The translations under genes and the position numbers were made by a program. Below, piece after piece: positions 1 through 13,532 of a DNA stretch of 64,000 nucleotides. Positions within the stretch are counted from its first letter, which is position 1; each line of letters begins with the position of its first letter. Below the pieces are notes generated by a model, which was given only the letters and a program-made list of their open reading frames with translations, was not told the origin of the DNA and searched no databases. This DNA comes from Augochlora pura. Lineage: Eukaryota; Arthropoda; Insecta; Hymenoptera; Halictidae. The stretch lies in contig NC_135772.1 of NCBI RefSeq assembly GCF_028453695.1, positions 9,052,001-9,116,000 on the forward strand. The letters are read 5' to 3'.

Positions 1-99
1 AATACGTTAAAAAATAAAAAAAATAACGATTAGAACAGACTGTCAAAGAACAATAAAAAATTCGAAAATGTACAAAAAAAATAGTTGTTTTCCAAACTT

Positions 100-181
100 C
101 GCAGTCGGTAGGACTCGAACCTACGCTCCCAGAGGGAATCTGATTTCTAGTCAGACGCCTTAACCACTCGGCCACGACTGC
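100..181 (-). tRNA. tRNA-Ser (anticodon AGA)
   Basis: Read on the minus strand this is an 82-nt class II tRNA. A 7-bp acceptor stem (GCAGTCG / CGACTGC) is followed by G at the discriminator position, as expected for serine. The A box (TGGCCGAGTGG) and B box (GGTTCGAACC) are intact. A 5-bp anticodon stem (TCTGA/TCAGA) closes the loop CTAGAAA, giving anticodon AGA. The long variable arm is typical of tRNA-Ser. A run of seven T residues follows about 20 nt downstream (plus-strand A run near 74–80) and is a likely Pol III terminator. It looks functional. Confidence 0.97.
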
Positions 182-3100
182 TACGAATTATCGTTTCTCA
201 TATATTGAAGAAATAGTATGTTCCTTGTGCAACAAGAATGTAATTAATAACGATACAGTTAAAAGCAATTGTCATCGCACTTCGTCGATCTCACCGCCAC
301 ATACGACAATTAATCTAATCGACGGCACAAAAATTCCACGGGAACAGTTGATTGATCGACGACATAATACGATCCAGAAAAACGATCTAGCAAACACTCA
401 ACGGAAAAAACAGCTACTGTCACAAAACACTGTTAGAGAATTCGCTAAACAAGTAAATAAAACTTACTCAGCAATGGTGTCGTTTCTCCGATGCCCCTTT
501 CGTACAGCATTTTCGCATAATTAGAAACCGTATCGTATCGTTACGTGTATACGCTCGGGAATCACAAAAGCGTCGCATGTCCCGACGGAAAAAGAACAAT
601 CCGACAATGCTCTGACATTGTCGATAAGGTAGAACATGATTCTCGACAGCGACTGGTGGCAATATTATCGCGTGGACGCACACTCGGAATATGTACCGAG
701 GACTTTGTAATGAAAAATAACTACCGAATTGAGTCATTTCTAGAAATGGTTGATCGAGTGCCTCGCAACAGGTTCGAACTTCAAACGGTTGAATTTGAAT
801 TCTCTGTAAGTACTTTAAAAAATAAAAATATTATTCCAAAGTATACTCGGGAACAGATTTGGGTATAAGCTAGATAGGCTATAGTAGTTTTTAGGCGGTG
901 GCGATTTTTGAAGAAAATTCCGCTTTAGTTTTTTCTATACACGGTAAAAAATTACACGACCGCTACAACTGATTGTTAAGAATAGAATAGAAATCCTACA
1001 TATTATTGTATATACCAACTGAACTAATGATTTCATGGAGATTGTCAGAACGCAAACAAAAATATGTTAACCTAGGACCAGTGTCTTTCACAAACAGAAG
1101 TAATACAGTGAAACCTCGATTACCATAACCTCTGATATCTGAATTCTTTATTATCCTAATACGATGTAAATGTAAATAATGTAAGATGATCCGTATGCAA
1201 CACTATATGCGAAATATGAATTTATGTTTACAGACAAAGAACCGTTGCAGCCAGCGTGGCGCAACACGAGCGTCGATAATGACGCGTGCACAGATACAGA
1301 ATTCAACGTATTACTAGAAACAGTTCCTTAATACTTTAGAAACTAAACGACTGCATGCCAAGTTTCAGTTTTCTTTCAACATTAAAGTACTCAGGTATCT
1401 TTTCAAAACTTGTATGTACACGTTTCGAGTTTCAATGCCGTCTTGTGTATGGAATGAAATACTTTTCAAATATAATCACTGAAACCCTGTTACTCTTAAG
1501 CAGTAATCGAAACCCAAGAAATGGAATTGGTTGATGAAATTGTCTTGAATTCGTAAGCATCTGTTCATATGTATATCAAACTTGTTCTTACTCTTAGACT
1601 CATTTCGCTTCTTTTCAGATTATGCTGCGAGATCCGGAAATTAACAATAATAGTCGCCGTGCATCGACTATAATACAGCGATACAGCAATAAACACGATT
1701 GCCCCGCGAATCATTTTCCACGCGGTCAAAATGGTTATCTATTCCAAGTTACTCGAATAAATTGATCGATAAATCGGCCCCGCAGAATGCTAATGAATTC
1801 CATGAATTAACGGTTGATCGTTAACTGTTTTCAAAGTGTGACGAGCCGCGGAACAAATAAATCCAATGCCTCTCCGTTGGAAGACTACGGTAGATGATCT
1901 TACCTCTTACCGGTTATCAAATCGATAGCCTTCATCGAAGAGATACTGCAGCTCGCGTGCCATGATTCATGAGATAATTGTATTAATAGATGACCACCTT
2001 TTCGACAGATATGATGACACCGCTTATTTCAGAATACAGTCTAATAACTGCATCTACTTGCGTTCCTTCTGTTCATTGTTCGCGAATCGAGGATAAAATG
2101 AACACACACGTTTCTTCTGGCTATCGATTTTATTAAGCCGAGAGGGAAACAGAAACTTGATTGATCAGCGTTACAATTTCATTTTCCACGCGTTTGAGTG
2201 TGTCTTTTTCGTCAGAGATCATGATCAATATAACATGATGTGCGATAAGACAAGAATTATTTCTTTGACTAGAATGTCGCTGAAATATAATTTTTTAGCT
2301 TGAGGAATTTACTTTTACGAATTTCGTTCGAAAATATATTGACAGCATTAAACTAAACTTTCTTAAGATACATATGTGCATAGATATAATCTTAACCTAC
2401 AAAAATTATAGGTTTCTTAGTTATATTTCTTGATTTATTTATTAGACAGCATACAATTATGTCAACTTAAGCCTTATTTGCGTGACATATAGCACATGTC
2501 ACAGCCATGTGAATGCATAACATGAATAATTTTCCAAGTTAGATAGTTCACATAGTGGTTACATAAACTTTAAAAAAAAGCATGAAAAAAATCAACGATT
2601 TCTAACATTTTCAAGAAAAATGACTTCTTTTGTCAGAAAAAATGACACTTGTTAAAAAACTATAACAAAATAATGAACATATTAATATCAAGCCAAGCTC
2701 ATAACGAATCGAATGATATTGGTTCGAAATTAATCGGTCAATTAGTTTTTTTATTTATCTTTTGCGTAGATTTAGAGTACGAGTCTACGAGATAAACGTG
2801 AATAAAATTTGTACTATGGTTTATACAAAAAAAAACCCAAAAATTTTTAATCTGTTCTAGAAGAATCCGTGCTTAAATATTTTATAGAAAAAAGGAAAAA
2901 TTTCTTCCATTAATTAGAGAATATTTTATAATGGACGTAGAAAAATTCAGATTTCTGAATGCTCGTGTTTCCTTAGATATTACATACACTTTACAAATGT
3001 CTACAGTTTAATATTACGTATGTATATAGAAATGACGTTAAAATATTATTTTACAATTAAATTCCTTTTGCAAATAACCGATTGGCTGCTTTAAAATTGA

Positions 3101-4226
3101 GTGCAGGTAAAAGTGTGTCGTTACGTCCTTGCAGAAGTGTAAAATTCTGATTTCGTTATAGGTTGAATTCTATCATGTTTGAAGTGACGGGGAGAGTCGC
3201 TAACATCGATATTGCAGCCGAGCGACTTACTTGTATTGATTCATACGTAATTACTCATTCATATATATTCTCGTAGCTCGCGGGTGTATGTCACTATGCA
3301 AAGGTGATTGGAACTTGCGCGAAAACAATACAGCTTACCTTGTCGAAAGAACTTTCATTTGCACGTGCAGACAAGTCAAACAATAGCTAAGCTAATCCCG
3401 TTCGTCGATTATTGATCCTTTAATTGACGGCTTGCGGAAAACTATCAAATTGTGCATACGTCCAATTTATTTTGCTCTACCATAATTTTTTCCTGAAAAC
3501 AACCAGAGTTATGTTCCACGATGCAAGAAGATCGCAACTCGATTAGGAATAATTATATCTATCGGCAACGCGCAATTAATATTGCAAATAAATTATTGTT
3601 GCGAGGAAAATCTATTTATCACCGAATAATCATCGCCGTTGATTTAACCCATAAGGCCGCGACAATTTTGCACGCTAAACGATTGAACGTATTATAAAAT
3701 AAAGCAGCAATTCGCAAAAAAAAATCATAATCAAACGCAAAGCACATTCCGCGTTTACGTAATCAATTGCGCAACGCTGAGAGCTGATCGACGAGTAACT
3801 GATACCTACAATTCGAGAAAAATGCATGAAAACTCAGCGACCGTTAAATATTTCTTTCGCGTACTCTTAATTAACTTCAAAGCAAGTAAATCAAATGTAA
3901 CTAACACACGATATCTTTTTCTGCTCAACGAGACTTGCTAGATGGAACGACTTTTATTTCCTCCTTTTTTTTATGCATTCATACTTCAACCGCGGGCTTT
4001 AAAAAGTAGCGACTGCTTTTTCTGTCCAACGTTCCAAAGAAACAGTCATTTTGCGACAAAGTGGCATTTTGCTACAGTACTGGCGCGCAATTATTGATTA
4101 CAAACATCGGTATTTCTTTGTTGTAAACGATTTGCGCAGCTTCGAAGATTCTTTTTAATTCGCAGAGATGTCAGTGCTGGGAGAACACGAGGCGAACAGA
4201 ATTTTCAAGAGTAACAAAAAGCGAAA
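182..4226. other. Intergenic, no gene recognised
   Basis: AT-rich sequence with only short open frames (the largest about 107 codons near 545–868), none resembling a known protein or showing a convincing splice pattern. A B-box-like GGTTCGAACT near 775 lacks the rest of a tRNA. I see no transposon ends or tandem repeats here. Confidence 0.5.
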
Positions 4227-4308
4227 CGACGAGGATGGGATTCGAACCCACGCGTGCAGAGCACATTGGATTAGCAGTCCAACGCCTTAACCACTCGGCC
4301 ACCTCGTC
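4227..4308 (-). tRNA. tRNA-Ser (anticodon GCT)
   Basis: An 82-nt class II tRNA on the minus strand. The acceptor stem GACGAGG pairs with the 3' CCTCGTC, and the discriminator is G. The A box (TGGCCGAGTGG) and B box (GGTTCGAATCC) are intact. The anticodon stem TTGGA/TCCAA closes the loop CTGCTAA, so the anticodon is GCT (serine AGC/AGT codons). A TTTTT run lies a few bases past the 3' end (plus-strand A run 4216–4220). It shares the A-box arm with the tRNA-Ser(AGA) 4.1 kb away on the same strand but differs in the anticodon and variable arms, so it is not a recent duplicate. Confidence 0.97.
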
Positions 4309-7300
4309 CAGTGACAACCGATTCTTCATTGAACGTATTTTCCATTTGCTATATCAGCTGCATCTTTTTTTTGATTATAGTGAGAGTTTCATGGTACAAC
4401 CGACTAGCGGACGATTCGACATGTACAAATAAATCAAGGAAAACGAACATTCCTTCCGTTTTAGATCTCATTCTCAAGAAAATGGAGATTCACAATGTGG
4501 GATATACGTGTAGTATTAAATGCGAAACTGTTGACTTCTGAAACTGTTCCGTGACTTTTCATGAATACTAATGCAATAAAAGATGTTATTACTTTTTTTC
4601 CGTGCCGTGTTTACATGTAGAATCAGTCTCCAGCCGGTTGTATCACAATTTACAAGACACACTGTATTGCACATTACATTTCGATGTTGCCCTTGTCCCC
4701 GACACTGTCCAAATGTCCTCAACCTTGCACGATACAATCGTTAATATTTGTTCACGGCGTTCGAAAGGATTCTATCGTTCTGGCCCATTGAACAGGAACA
4801 GCCGCGTTGCATTGGTTCGCTTCGAGCGAGTGCTTCGATCAGAAACAGTCGATCCGTTTCACAAGTTTGACGTGTAGCCAGTTAATTACGTAATAAACAG
4901 TTTAACTTCCATAGAATTATAGTATCCTATCTGTCGAAGGAAATTGCTTCGCATATTCGTTTAAACATGTTCTGCTCGATAATGGCACGCGTATTGCTGC
5001 GTAAAAATTTGAACTAATTGTACACAATTTGATATTACTTTATTACCAGTTCTGGCAGATATGCGAAAAGTGATTACTTGACAATTTATTTGGTAGTTTA
5101 TTGAGAATATAAAACAATATTGGATATTCGGATAAGAAATACACAGTTTGTATAACTTCACAGTTTTTAAAAGTAAATTCAGAGTTCGACGTTGGAGTTA
5201 CATAACCTGACGCAGGGGTCCAATTTTCTGCATCAATTACGAGAAACAACCATTGAATAGAAAGTTCTTTTTTAAATAACTGTATGGAATGAAAAGAATA
5301 CGTTGATGTTATTAAATTCATTCAATTGTGCATAGAATCAGCAGTTTAATCGTAACATATATAAAACTTCTGCAGAAGAAAAGAATTTAACCTGAAATAA
5401 CCTGACATTAATGCGGAACGCAACCGGGCAATCCGCATTGTGCTTTGAACAGCAATTTAATAAATACATAAGATGAATATACAAATATCGAGAGAAACAT
5501 GGGACGCTGAATAACGGGACCGGATATGGCGATAGCTTAGGATTTTAGAAGAATCCGTGAAGAATAGAAACTAAGGTTGCCATTTGGAAACAATGCGAGT
5601 TCGATTCTAGTTAACGGGATATCACGTGCGTCCCGTTTACTTCTACAAATCTGCATTACATCGGTCGAGAAATTCAGGATTCCTTTGATCACGCGGTTGC
5701 CTCTAGAGCTGGCGCACTTGATTTCCATGAAGTTCACGTATTACCAGGAGAACGCTTTCTAATCAGCTTCGGGATAGTATTATAAAGAGTTTATCAAAAT
5801 AGCTATCCAATCGAAGACGATTCACGATACGATACGATACAAAACCGTCGTTCGTTTACAAAACTGCATCTTTTTTTTCGCGCGTCGCGTGAGATTATCG
5901 ATTCTGTATTCCGGTCGAGTACACGTTTACACAGAACTGAATTTTTCAATGCACCTACAGAGTTAATAATATCAATAATACTACAAGTAACCAGACTGTG
6001 AATTTTTGTGCCCTCATGGTTTGTAAATATTTTAAAAAAGATACTAAAATACAAAGTTCGACGGGAACTGACAAAATTCCTATTTACCGATGCACATTAA
6101 TTTCACTTCTTAATATTCTGTCGAAACAACTGGAAAATTGCATAAACATCTACGGTCTATAAATAACGGTAAATACTAGTATTCATGCATATAAATACTT
6201 TATATGGATACTAAAACCACCGTGACTAAACAAGATTAATATTTACTGTTTCGTAACTATGACAAGATTGTGTCTATTCAGACTTCGTATGATTTCTATA
6301 GTGATATCTGCTTGAAAAACAGTCTATCGACAAGTTTTGCAGAGAAAATATTTTTGTAATTTCGGTAACTGCAAAATATTAATATTAATAGTCTTATATC
6401 AGTAAAATTTCTACACGCAAAGAAAGGTGTCCAAAATTGAACTCTTCAGTATCGAAGTCGTTCAAATTTAATCCGCATATGAGTACAACAATAACTTTAG
6501 AAATTAATAAAGAATTAATAAAGACAATAAACTGTGAAAAATTCATTGCGATTTACGAGAACTCATGGGCAAGCATATGATTTAACGTGTAATGGGTTTG
6601 ATAGAGTTTGTGTACTAGCATAAACGACCACATATTCGTTAATTAATGACAATCTATACGATACGTAAAACGAAGTTCTGCTCCTTCGACCTAGAACTAC
6701 GAAGACGCGATCGGAAAATTAACAATTCGTTTTCCTCCAACTGTTATTCCCTCATCAATGATCCGGAAATTTGACGCTGAGTCGAAACCACAGCTTCGCG
6801 ACATTTCTAAGAAGGCGTGCTTTTCCTACAAACATGTTCTACGAATTCCAACACTCGTGGCATCGAATCATTTGACCGAAACCGCTGATCACGAGCGAGC
6901 ATGCTTCTGTTCGATTTGCGTGGCGCACACTTTTTTTTTCTTTGTGTCGTTGTCGAGCCGATCGCTCCCGCAACGAACACGCTGGGTCGCGTGAACCTCA
7001 ATCGCCGCGAATCCGTACCAGTATGCATCGCTCTGACGTAAGAAAACGGAAACAAAGTGCAAGATAGAGGATACTGGTACGACCGCACGAAAGATCTTCG
7101 GCTTGTAACGCGCTTATCGTTAACGATCCGCGCAATTACTGACCGAATTATGTAACGTTCGGACTAGTAAATAGTAATTAATTCTATCCCGGAAAGTATA
7201 TTTTTTAGGGAATCCCACTGGCAACATTGTACTTGAACGATACCACGAAATTTCGTCACGTGACATCCCAACTATTTTTAATGGCTTGTCAGGTTATGTC

Positions 7301-9968
7301 ATGTTTCGATATTTTCCAAAAATATGAAAATGAAATAAAAGATTATTTGTTAACATTTTGTTTCACTAAAACTGAAAAAACCTACATAATTTATTATAAA
7401 ATATAACAAATTACGAAATACAGTGAACAATACAACGTTTTAAATAGTTTCATTATTACCTTCATTCTAGTATTCTTCATAAGAACAAACTGTTTTTCAT
7501 AAATCACACTTTTGTTGTAAAACTGAGTATTTGATCAAATATTTTCGATTTTAATATACAGTTTCATAATGCAGTCACGTTTGTCTATTACAGTCGATGA
7601 ATTTAAGGTCGAAACAACATTCTCGAAAAAGCAAATGTGAAGAACGTCTGGCCATCGCGCCATTTTTTGTCGTGTCGACGCGCGTCGTTCCTACTATACA
7701 CGATTCACAGAAGCTTTATTGAAAATTGACTGAACTCGTGCAGGATACGGTGCGTTCTGTCCTTGGAACAGTTCAACTTCCATTGCGGTCGGAAACACTT
7801 TTCATTCGCAGAGAACAGGTTTTGGGAATAAAAAGATTCATGCCAAGTGCGTTAGATACGGCGCAGCAAAAATACTCGGATACCGTGTGATTTGAACACG
7901 CAGATGTGCTGTAATACCGTTTCTATAATGATTCCCTTCTATTCTAATTCAAATTCGTTATTTTAATCGGAAAACTGCACGACAAACGGAGCGTGCAAAA
8001 TAACTAAAACAAGAACAGAAACGGAAATTTCATTATCTTTTCTTTAAATCTTGACTCTAGAATCTATTACATGTTCTTACAGACAACTAGAAAAGTTGTT
8101 ACAGTTATCTCACACAATTATCACTATACTATGACGTTGTTTTACCTGAATAACGATCATCGAGTTACATCATCGCGATAATATTCAGAGCGACGACCTT
8201 GACAAAGTGTTAAAAAAAATCATCAACTACCGGTGGTACGTTTTAGAAATGTTTGTTTGATTTGTTTTGTTGCACGCCGTCATCTCCCACGAAATATTAC
8301 ACATTGCAGAACAGCCACCGACTGGAAGAATAATTCTACGATTCCTTGCCAACGACGTTTCTTGTCAGAGATTTTGCCATCTAATTGAAAAATAATGAGC
8401 GTCTTTTTACGTCAACAACTTAACCAACGTAAAATTTACGAGCGCTATATTTGTGCACGCGACACAGCCGAAAGAGCCGCCATTCGTGACCGAGAACGGA
8501 GAACACGCGCGATTCCGAACAGCGTGTATTTAATAATTCGTGTCCCGCTTAGGAAGTCGGTGTGCATCGCGTTTTCAACACGACAGATCGAAAAGCGGCG
8601 TCATCAGAATCGAATCCCGGTTCGTTTTCGATCATCCGGCCTAACGACTTTGAAATCGCTCAGGAAGGAACCTAATAAACGTGTTTACCATAACAAGTAA
8701 AATTGGATGATTGATATCAATTCCCAAGTTCGTACTCAATTTTTCTTCGTTCTCCAGCATAGACCATGGAATGGAGTTTACAGAACGTTAAAGTCATTCA
8801 ACATTTTCGATTCTATTGTTGGAAGCAGTTTTGATAATCTACTCTGTTTTTCCTTTTATTTCTTAAGTCGTCGTCTACTTTCCTCGTTATATTCATTTTT
8901 ACAAACATAGTTAGGATAAATGCTGATAACATTGCATAACAATTTTGCAGAGACTTCTTTGTACCATGTGTGCTATAAATATTTTTTTGTCCATAACGGA
9001 GTTGTGACTGCTACTCAATGGTTGGCACAAGTAGTTACCGCGTCTGGGAAAATAATGGTATATACAAATAAGTTTGGTGTGGCGTTACTTCTTTAGTTCT
9101 TTGTTATCTTTCATTTTCACTGGATCCGCCGAGTGACCTATCTCTCATGAATATCCAAATGAGGCCAAATTACGAAGAAAAACAACGACCCATAACAGTT
9201 TATTGTACGATAAATACGACACAACGCAATTTGCATCATGTTGCTGGTCATATAAGACGATCTACTGTAAGAACTTGTAAGGAAGATAAAATACAAAGTA
9301 TGTGAAAAGTCATATACACACGTAGAATGCAAATTATTATCATTAAACCGATTCAAGATTGCGCCGGGACAAGTGATCTGCAATTTATGGCAATGATATT
9401 AATAGACAGCGAGAATTTATTAATAAAATATACATGTATGTATATAGCGAGAGACAAAAATCGTTAACCAGGGATAGATTCTGTTGCATCGGTCACATGC
9501 ATGTTTACGAGAAAAGAAAAGTTCTCCGTGTAATTTCATAGAAAAGTCTACCTCAAAATATTTTTAATTGTTTATATTTTCAATATTACTGTTCAAGGAA
9601 GACGGACAGGTGTATAATATTTTTACACTCTTTTATATTAGAAAATAATATTTTGTATGTAAAAATGATAGTTTCCATTTTTCTATTCTCGTAGCAAAAT
9701 GAGGTTACACTTGTTATATAGTTTGTTCATGCACGTCACAGAGCTATGACAGACATAACATTTTTATCCTTGGCTTTACCTAAGACACATGCACAAGATC
9801 CTAGTCTTGATACACTGATCACCTAATCGATCATTTTGTGGTCATGTGACTGAAAACACATTTAGTATTGTCGTCGTTTCTTTTTTTAATATCTTATGTT
9901 CCTCTTCCTTCGCTGCAGTGTATTTTCCCGTTTCAACTATCATGTCTACATGGCATTGTCTTAAAATT
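4309..9968. other. Intergenic, no gene recognised
   Basis: AT-rich with a few GC-richer patches (about 6880–7030 and 8440–8660). Open frames reach 101 codons (8395–8700), but their protein sequence is low in recognisable motifs, and frames on both strands are equally open. I see nothing that supports a gene. Confidence 0.45.
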
Positions 9969-9972
9969 TTAA

Positions 9973-10203
9973 CTCTTTGCACTCGGTTGTCCCCTCTCAG
10001 GGGACATCGTAATTATAGTATATGACTAAACATTTAATGTTTATTAGCGATTTGCAACTATTTCTCGATGTCTACAAATTCATATAAATGGAATATTATT
10101 ATAACAATATTATATATACATATATATATCGTATACTATATAATAATATAAATGTTTATAAGTGCTGGTAAGTAACATCTATGATGGCGCCGAGTGCAAA
10201 AGG
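9973..10203. mobile_element. TTAA-type MITE, copy 1
   Basis: A short non-coding element beginning CTCTTTGCACTCGG directly after TTAA (9969–9972) and ending with the inverted sequence CCGAGTGCAAAAGG before TTAC, a probable decayed TTAA. A small palindrome (GTCCCC…GGGGAC) sits just inside the left end. The body matches a second copy at 33932–34150 over nearly its whole length. A TTAA target and CCYTTTGC-like ends are typical of non-autonomous piggyBac-superfamily elements. It contains no reading frame. Confidence 0.8.
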
Positions 10204-12033
10204 TTACTTGTGTTTTACTAAATGTTTACACACATTTTATTGAATGGACAGGTAAAAGTAAGATTAATTTGTCGAAAAGAATTGCAATAGTATTTTTTGA
10301 AAATTGCTTTCAACCTTAGTGTTTCTTGCTGTTGGAATAAACTGGCTTTCGCTTTTAAAACGAAATGTATTAAAAGAAAGATAACGTATTGATAATATAT
10401 TTTAGAAATCGCTTTCTATTAAAATCCAACGAATACGTTTTCATACTATCGGTACAAAATCGTTAGCACCTCTGTAAGACGTGTTTAAAAAGTCATACAA
10501 TTGCGACTAAAAACTTTTAGTTAACGTTTAACTATCATACGAAAATACCGTATAAAGAGAAAGACCCAGATAAAATATTTAATGCAGAAATGTTTTTCAC
10601 CTCGCTTAGATGAAATTCTTGATAAAATTTATAGGTACAAGAAATTTCATATAATTTTGTACAGCCTTTTTTCAGAAGAAATTACCTACAGATAAAAAAA
10701 AACGTTATGCTTAAAGGGACCAACATTTACTGGTTGAGTATAGTTGAGGTCGTATTTGTATTTTCTAAGTAACTATAAAAAAATTTGTATTCAAAATTAA
10801 TTATCGTATGGAATGATGTAACTAATGGTCGCTAATGACACCGCTGTTAATGTGGCCCCCGAGAAAAGAACTCAATATTTAAGAAAAAACTAAGAATGCA
10901 AATGAAATTCCAAGCCTCGTCCATCCCCCTCCCTCTCTTCTATTATTTTGATCCTGTTCCAACACGGGGAAGAGGCGCGGCGCGGGAGCGTGAAGCGTGC
11001 TCTGACTCAGAAGCACGTGACAATGTTTTAGGGAGAGTTGGATGCAACGCGCAGGCGCGTCCGTGCAGCGCGTAAAGGTGAATACTCGCGGCTTTCGAGC
11101 GTCTCGTCTCAGGTGAGAGTTCCCCCTCGTTGAGGCACGGTGACGTTCGCGGCGTTCGAACCTTTATAAAAGCTTTTCTACCAATACATCTAACAATTTT
11201 CCTGAAAACAGCTCCGAATCGCTTTTCCAAACCGTCGATGACACGTTTGTTTCCATTGTTTCCATTATTTTTCTATAGTTCGAATTAACAGCGCATAGAA
11301 CACGATCTACGTCTGCACGTGGTATTTACTTGGTTGCACCGGTGAGCAGTTTAGTTTAGAAATCGGATATTGTTTGCCGTGTTGATCGGTACGTTCGGCC
11401 ACCTTTGTGAGTAAAGACAAACAAAAGAAGAAACACGGGAACGACCGGAAACGCCGCTGAAGAAAGCACACTCGCCACTGATTATTATGGCTTCGGAAGG
11501 TTTTCGTTCAACGTTCATTGTGACTTGACATCAAAATACTGGTATTTAGAATAATATTACTTTTTTTAAGGTATCTTGACTGTTGAAATTGAATCAATAC
11601 ACGCAGCGTTGTTTTCATCTTTTAAAACTGATTTTATACGTTATTAAGAAATAGTGTCAAACGAATTCAGCATAGACGTTTTTCATAAGTTCGCCATTTA
11701 TCGAACCAATTAAAACGATTTTTTTTATTTTTAATAATCAATTAATCTCTCTCTGAATTGCATATTTTCATGGATTAATGTTTATGCATATTTCTCATTT
11801 CCCTGTGCGGAGAAACATTTTTATGTAACTTTTGCATATTTTATGTAACAATGCATGGTACAGGTAATGACATAATAGTGATCTTTTATTGAAATAGCTA
11901 TAATAGCACAACACCTAATAACACGTAATGCAAATTTCCTGTTTGACTAAACTAATTCTTCGAATTATTTCAAGGATTTTAGCACTTTTGAAAGTATTAT
12001 TACTTAAATCTAGATTCATGATTTCGAAGGGTA
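10204..12033. other. Intergenic with a GC-rich island
   Basis: Mostly AT-rich non-coding sequence. The exception is the GC-rich stretch around 10960–11175, described separately. From 11500 to 12033 nothing is recognisable. Confidence 0.4.
10960..11175. promoter_or_regulatory. GC-rich, CpG-rich island, possible promoter or first exon
   Basis: About 200 bp rich in CG dinucleotides inside AT-rich surroundings. It contains a good splice-donor context (CTCAG|GTGAGAG, donor at 11114) on the plus strand and a TATA-like TTTATAAAAG at 11163–11172. A non-coding first exon of a gene with a long intron would look like this. The transporter gene at 23.5 kb has an upstream 5'UTR acceptor (exon starting at 23395) with no identified partner exon, so it is one candidate. 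This is inference; no transcript evidence can be seen. Confidence 0.25.
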
Positions 12034-12465
12034 TCACAATTTTACCATTTTATGTATCATACGATAAATTGAATTTTTATGTTGATGAATCAGGATTAAT
12101 ATTCATTATATATATATTTACGATGATGGCAATATTTTGTGATGATACCAATATTTTCGGCTAATAATTTTTATGTCTCACAATTTTACCATTTTATGTA
12201 CCATACGATAAATTGAATTTTTATGTTGATGAATCAGGTTTATTATTCATTATATATATATTTACGATGATGGCAATATTTTGTGATGATACCGATATTT
12301 TCGGCTAATAATTTTTATGTCTCACAATTTTACCATTTTATGTACCATACGATAAATTGAATTTTTATGTTGATGAATCAGGTTTATTATTCATTATATA
12401 TATATTTACGATAATGGCAATATTTTGTGATGATACCGATATTTTCGGCGAATAATTTTTACGTC
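12034..12465. repeat. 144-bp tandem repeat, three copies
   Basis: Three head-to-tail copies with a period of exactly 144 bp, starting at 12034, 12178 and 12322 (each begins TCACAATTTTACC). They differ by only a few substitutions and no indels. Each copy contains TTTACGATGATGGCAATATT or a one-base variant. The period is divisible by three, but each copy carries stop codons (TAATAA) in the frame that is otherwise open, so this is a minisatellite and not a coding repeat. Confidence 0.93.
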
Positions 12466-13532
12466 TCTTTCTGCCCCGTCCTTGAAAATACAGTAGCCAA
12501 CTACTTGAATGAGAATTACAAACGGCACGAGTGTACGGTTGTTCTTAAAATACCGACGCATTCTGCGAATGCAGAGAGGAAAGATAGAATTGTAATTAAT
12601 TACCTCCGCGGTGGTAATGCTATGAAAACAATGCGGCCATTATCTCTCAATCAAATTGTAATTTATAGTGTAGCGCTTCTTCCTGCTCTAAGCGAGTTAC
12701 CATTTTATTTATGATCTCTGTAATTTCTATCAATGTATCGCACCAGCGAATGTGCATTATCATTTATCGCGTTAAACGCTGCGGTTTGGAAAAAAAAGGA
12801 AAATGCATAATTCAATTTCAACCAATGTAAAAAAAAACGAATAGTGGGCTTAACAAGATAAGTAAGACACGGCCGTGCAATTACGTTCAGAATACTACTC
12901 TTTTGTTTCAATACTATCGAAGTACTATCAACCCTGATCCAAATAAATATAGCAATTGGTTTCATTAAATAGAAAAATGTCGCCATTGTTTGTAGAAATA
13001 TCTGCAGACTTAACGATCATTTAATATGAAAGTCTCTAGTGTAATCGAGAGGAAGTTGTATCCGGTACAAAGGTGACGTTTAGATAAAACAAGTTAAATA
13101 TTAAGCGAGATGTTTCTGGTTTCATTTATTAACAATATCGTTCGCGAACAGTTGAGCAGCGACGGTCGGTGAACAAATTCACAAATTCGTCGATTCGTTC
13201 GTAATATACATATATTGAAATTGCTCAGTGAAAGCATCACCCACTTTTGCGTAGGATTATAAGCCTTCTAATAAACTTTCGCACGCGCTTGGGTGTAACG
13301 GACGAATATAAGGAATGACAAATCGGACAAATATTTTTGATTGTTCGGATGAAGAAAATCGTAACACACGAAGGAACTATCGACACGCGCGGGCTCTTAG
13401 GTGTGTTAACCCTTAACGGTCCAGAGCTATTTCAAGTTTATAAACCGCCAGGTTCAAGCTGTTTTTCTTACAAAGTGAAATTATATGTAGACTAAAGATT
13501 TATACGTAAAGTGCAGAAAGGAAATCACATTA
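12466..13532. other. Intergenic, with one possible piggyBac-like end
   Basis: No gene is recognised. At 13406–13426 the sequence TTAA followed by CCCTTAACGGTCC resembles a piggyBac-type terminal sequence at its TTAA target, but no partner end was found nearby. It may be a truncated solo end. Confidence 0.35.

Noticed and set aside
768..790. B-box-like GGTTCGAACT suggesting a third tRNA
   Set aside because: No A box, acceptor stem or anticodon arm is present at the right distance.
2485..2520. TCACAGCCA motif suggesting a miR-2/13 family microRNA
   Set aside because: The mature sequence does not match beyond the seed and no stable hairpin precursor is evident.
12427..12714. 95-codon plus frame overlapping the tandem repeat
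   Set aside because: It starts in the minisatellite and continues into unremarkable sequence with no motif or splice support.
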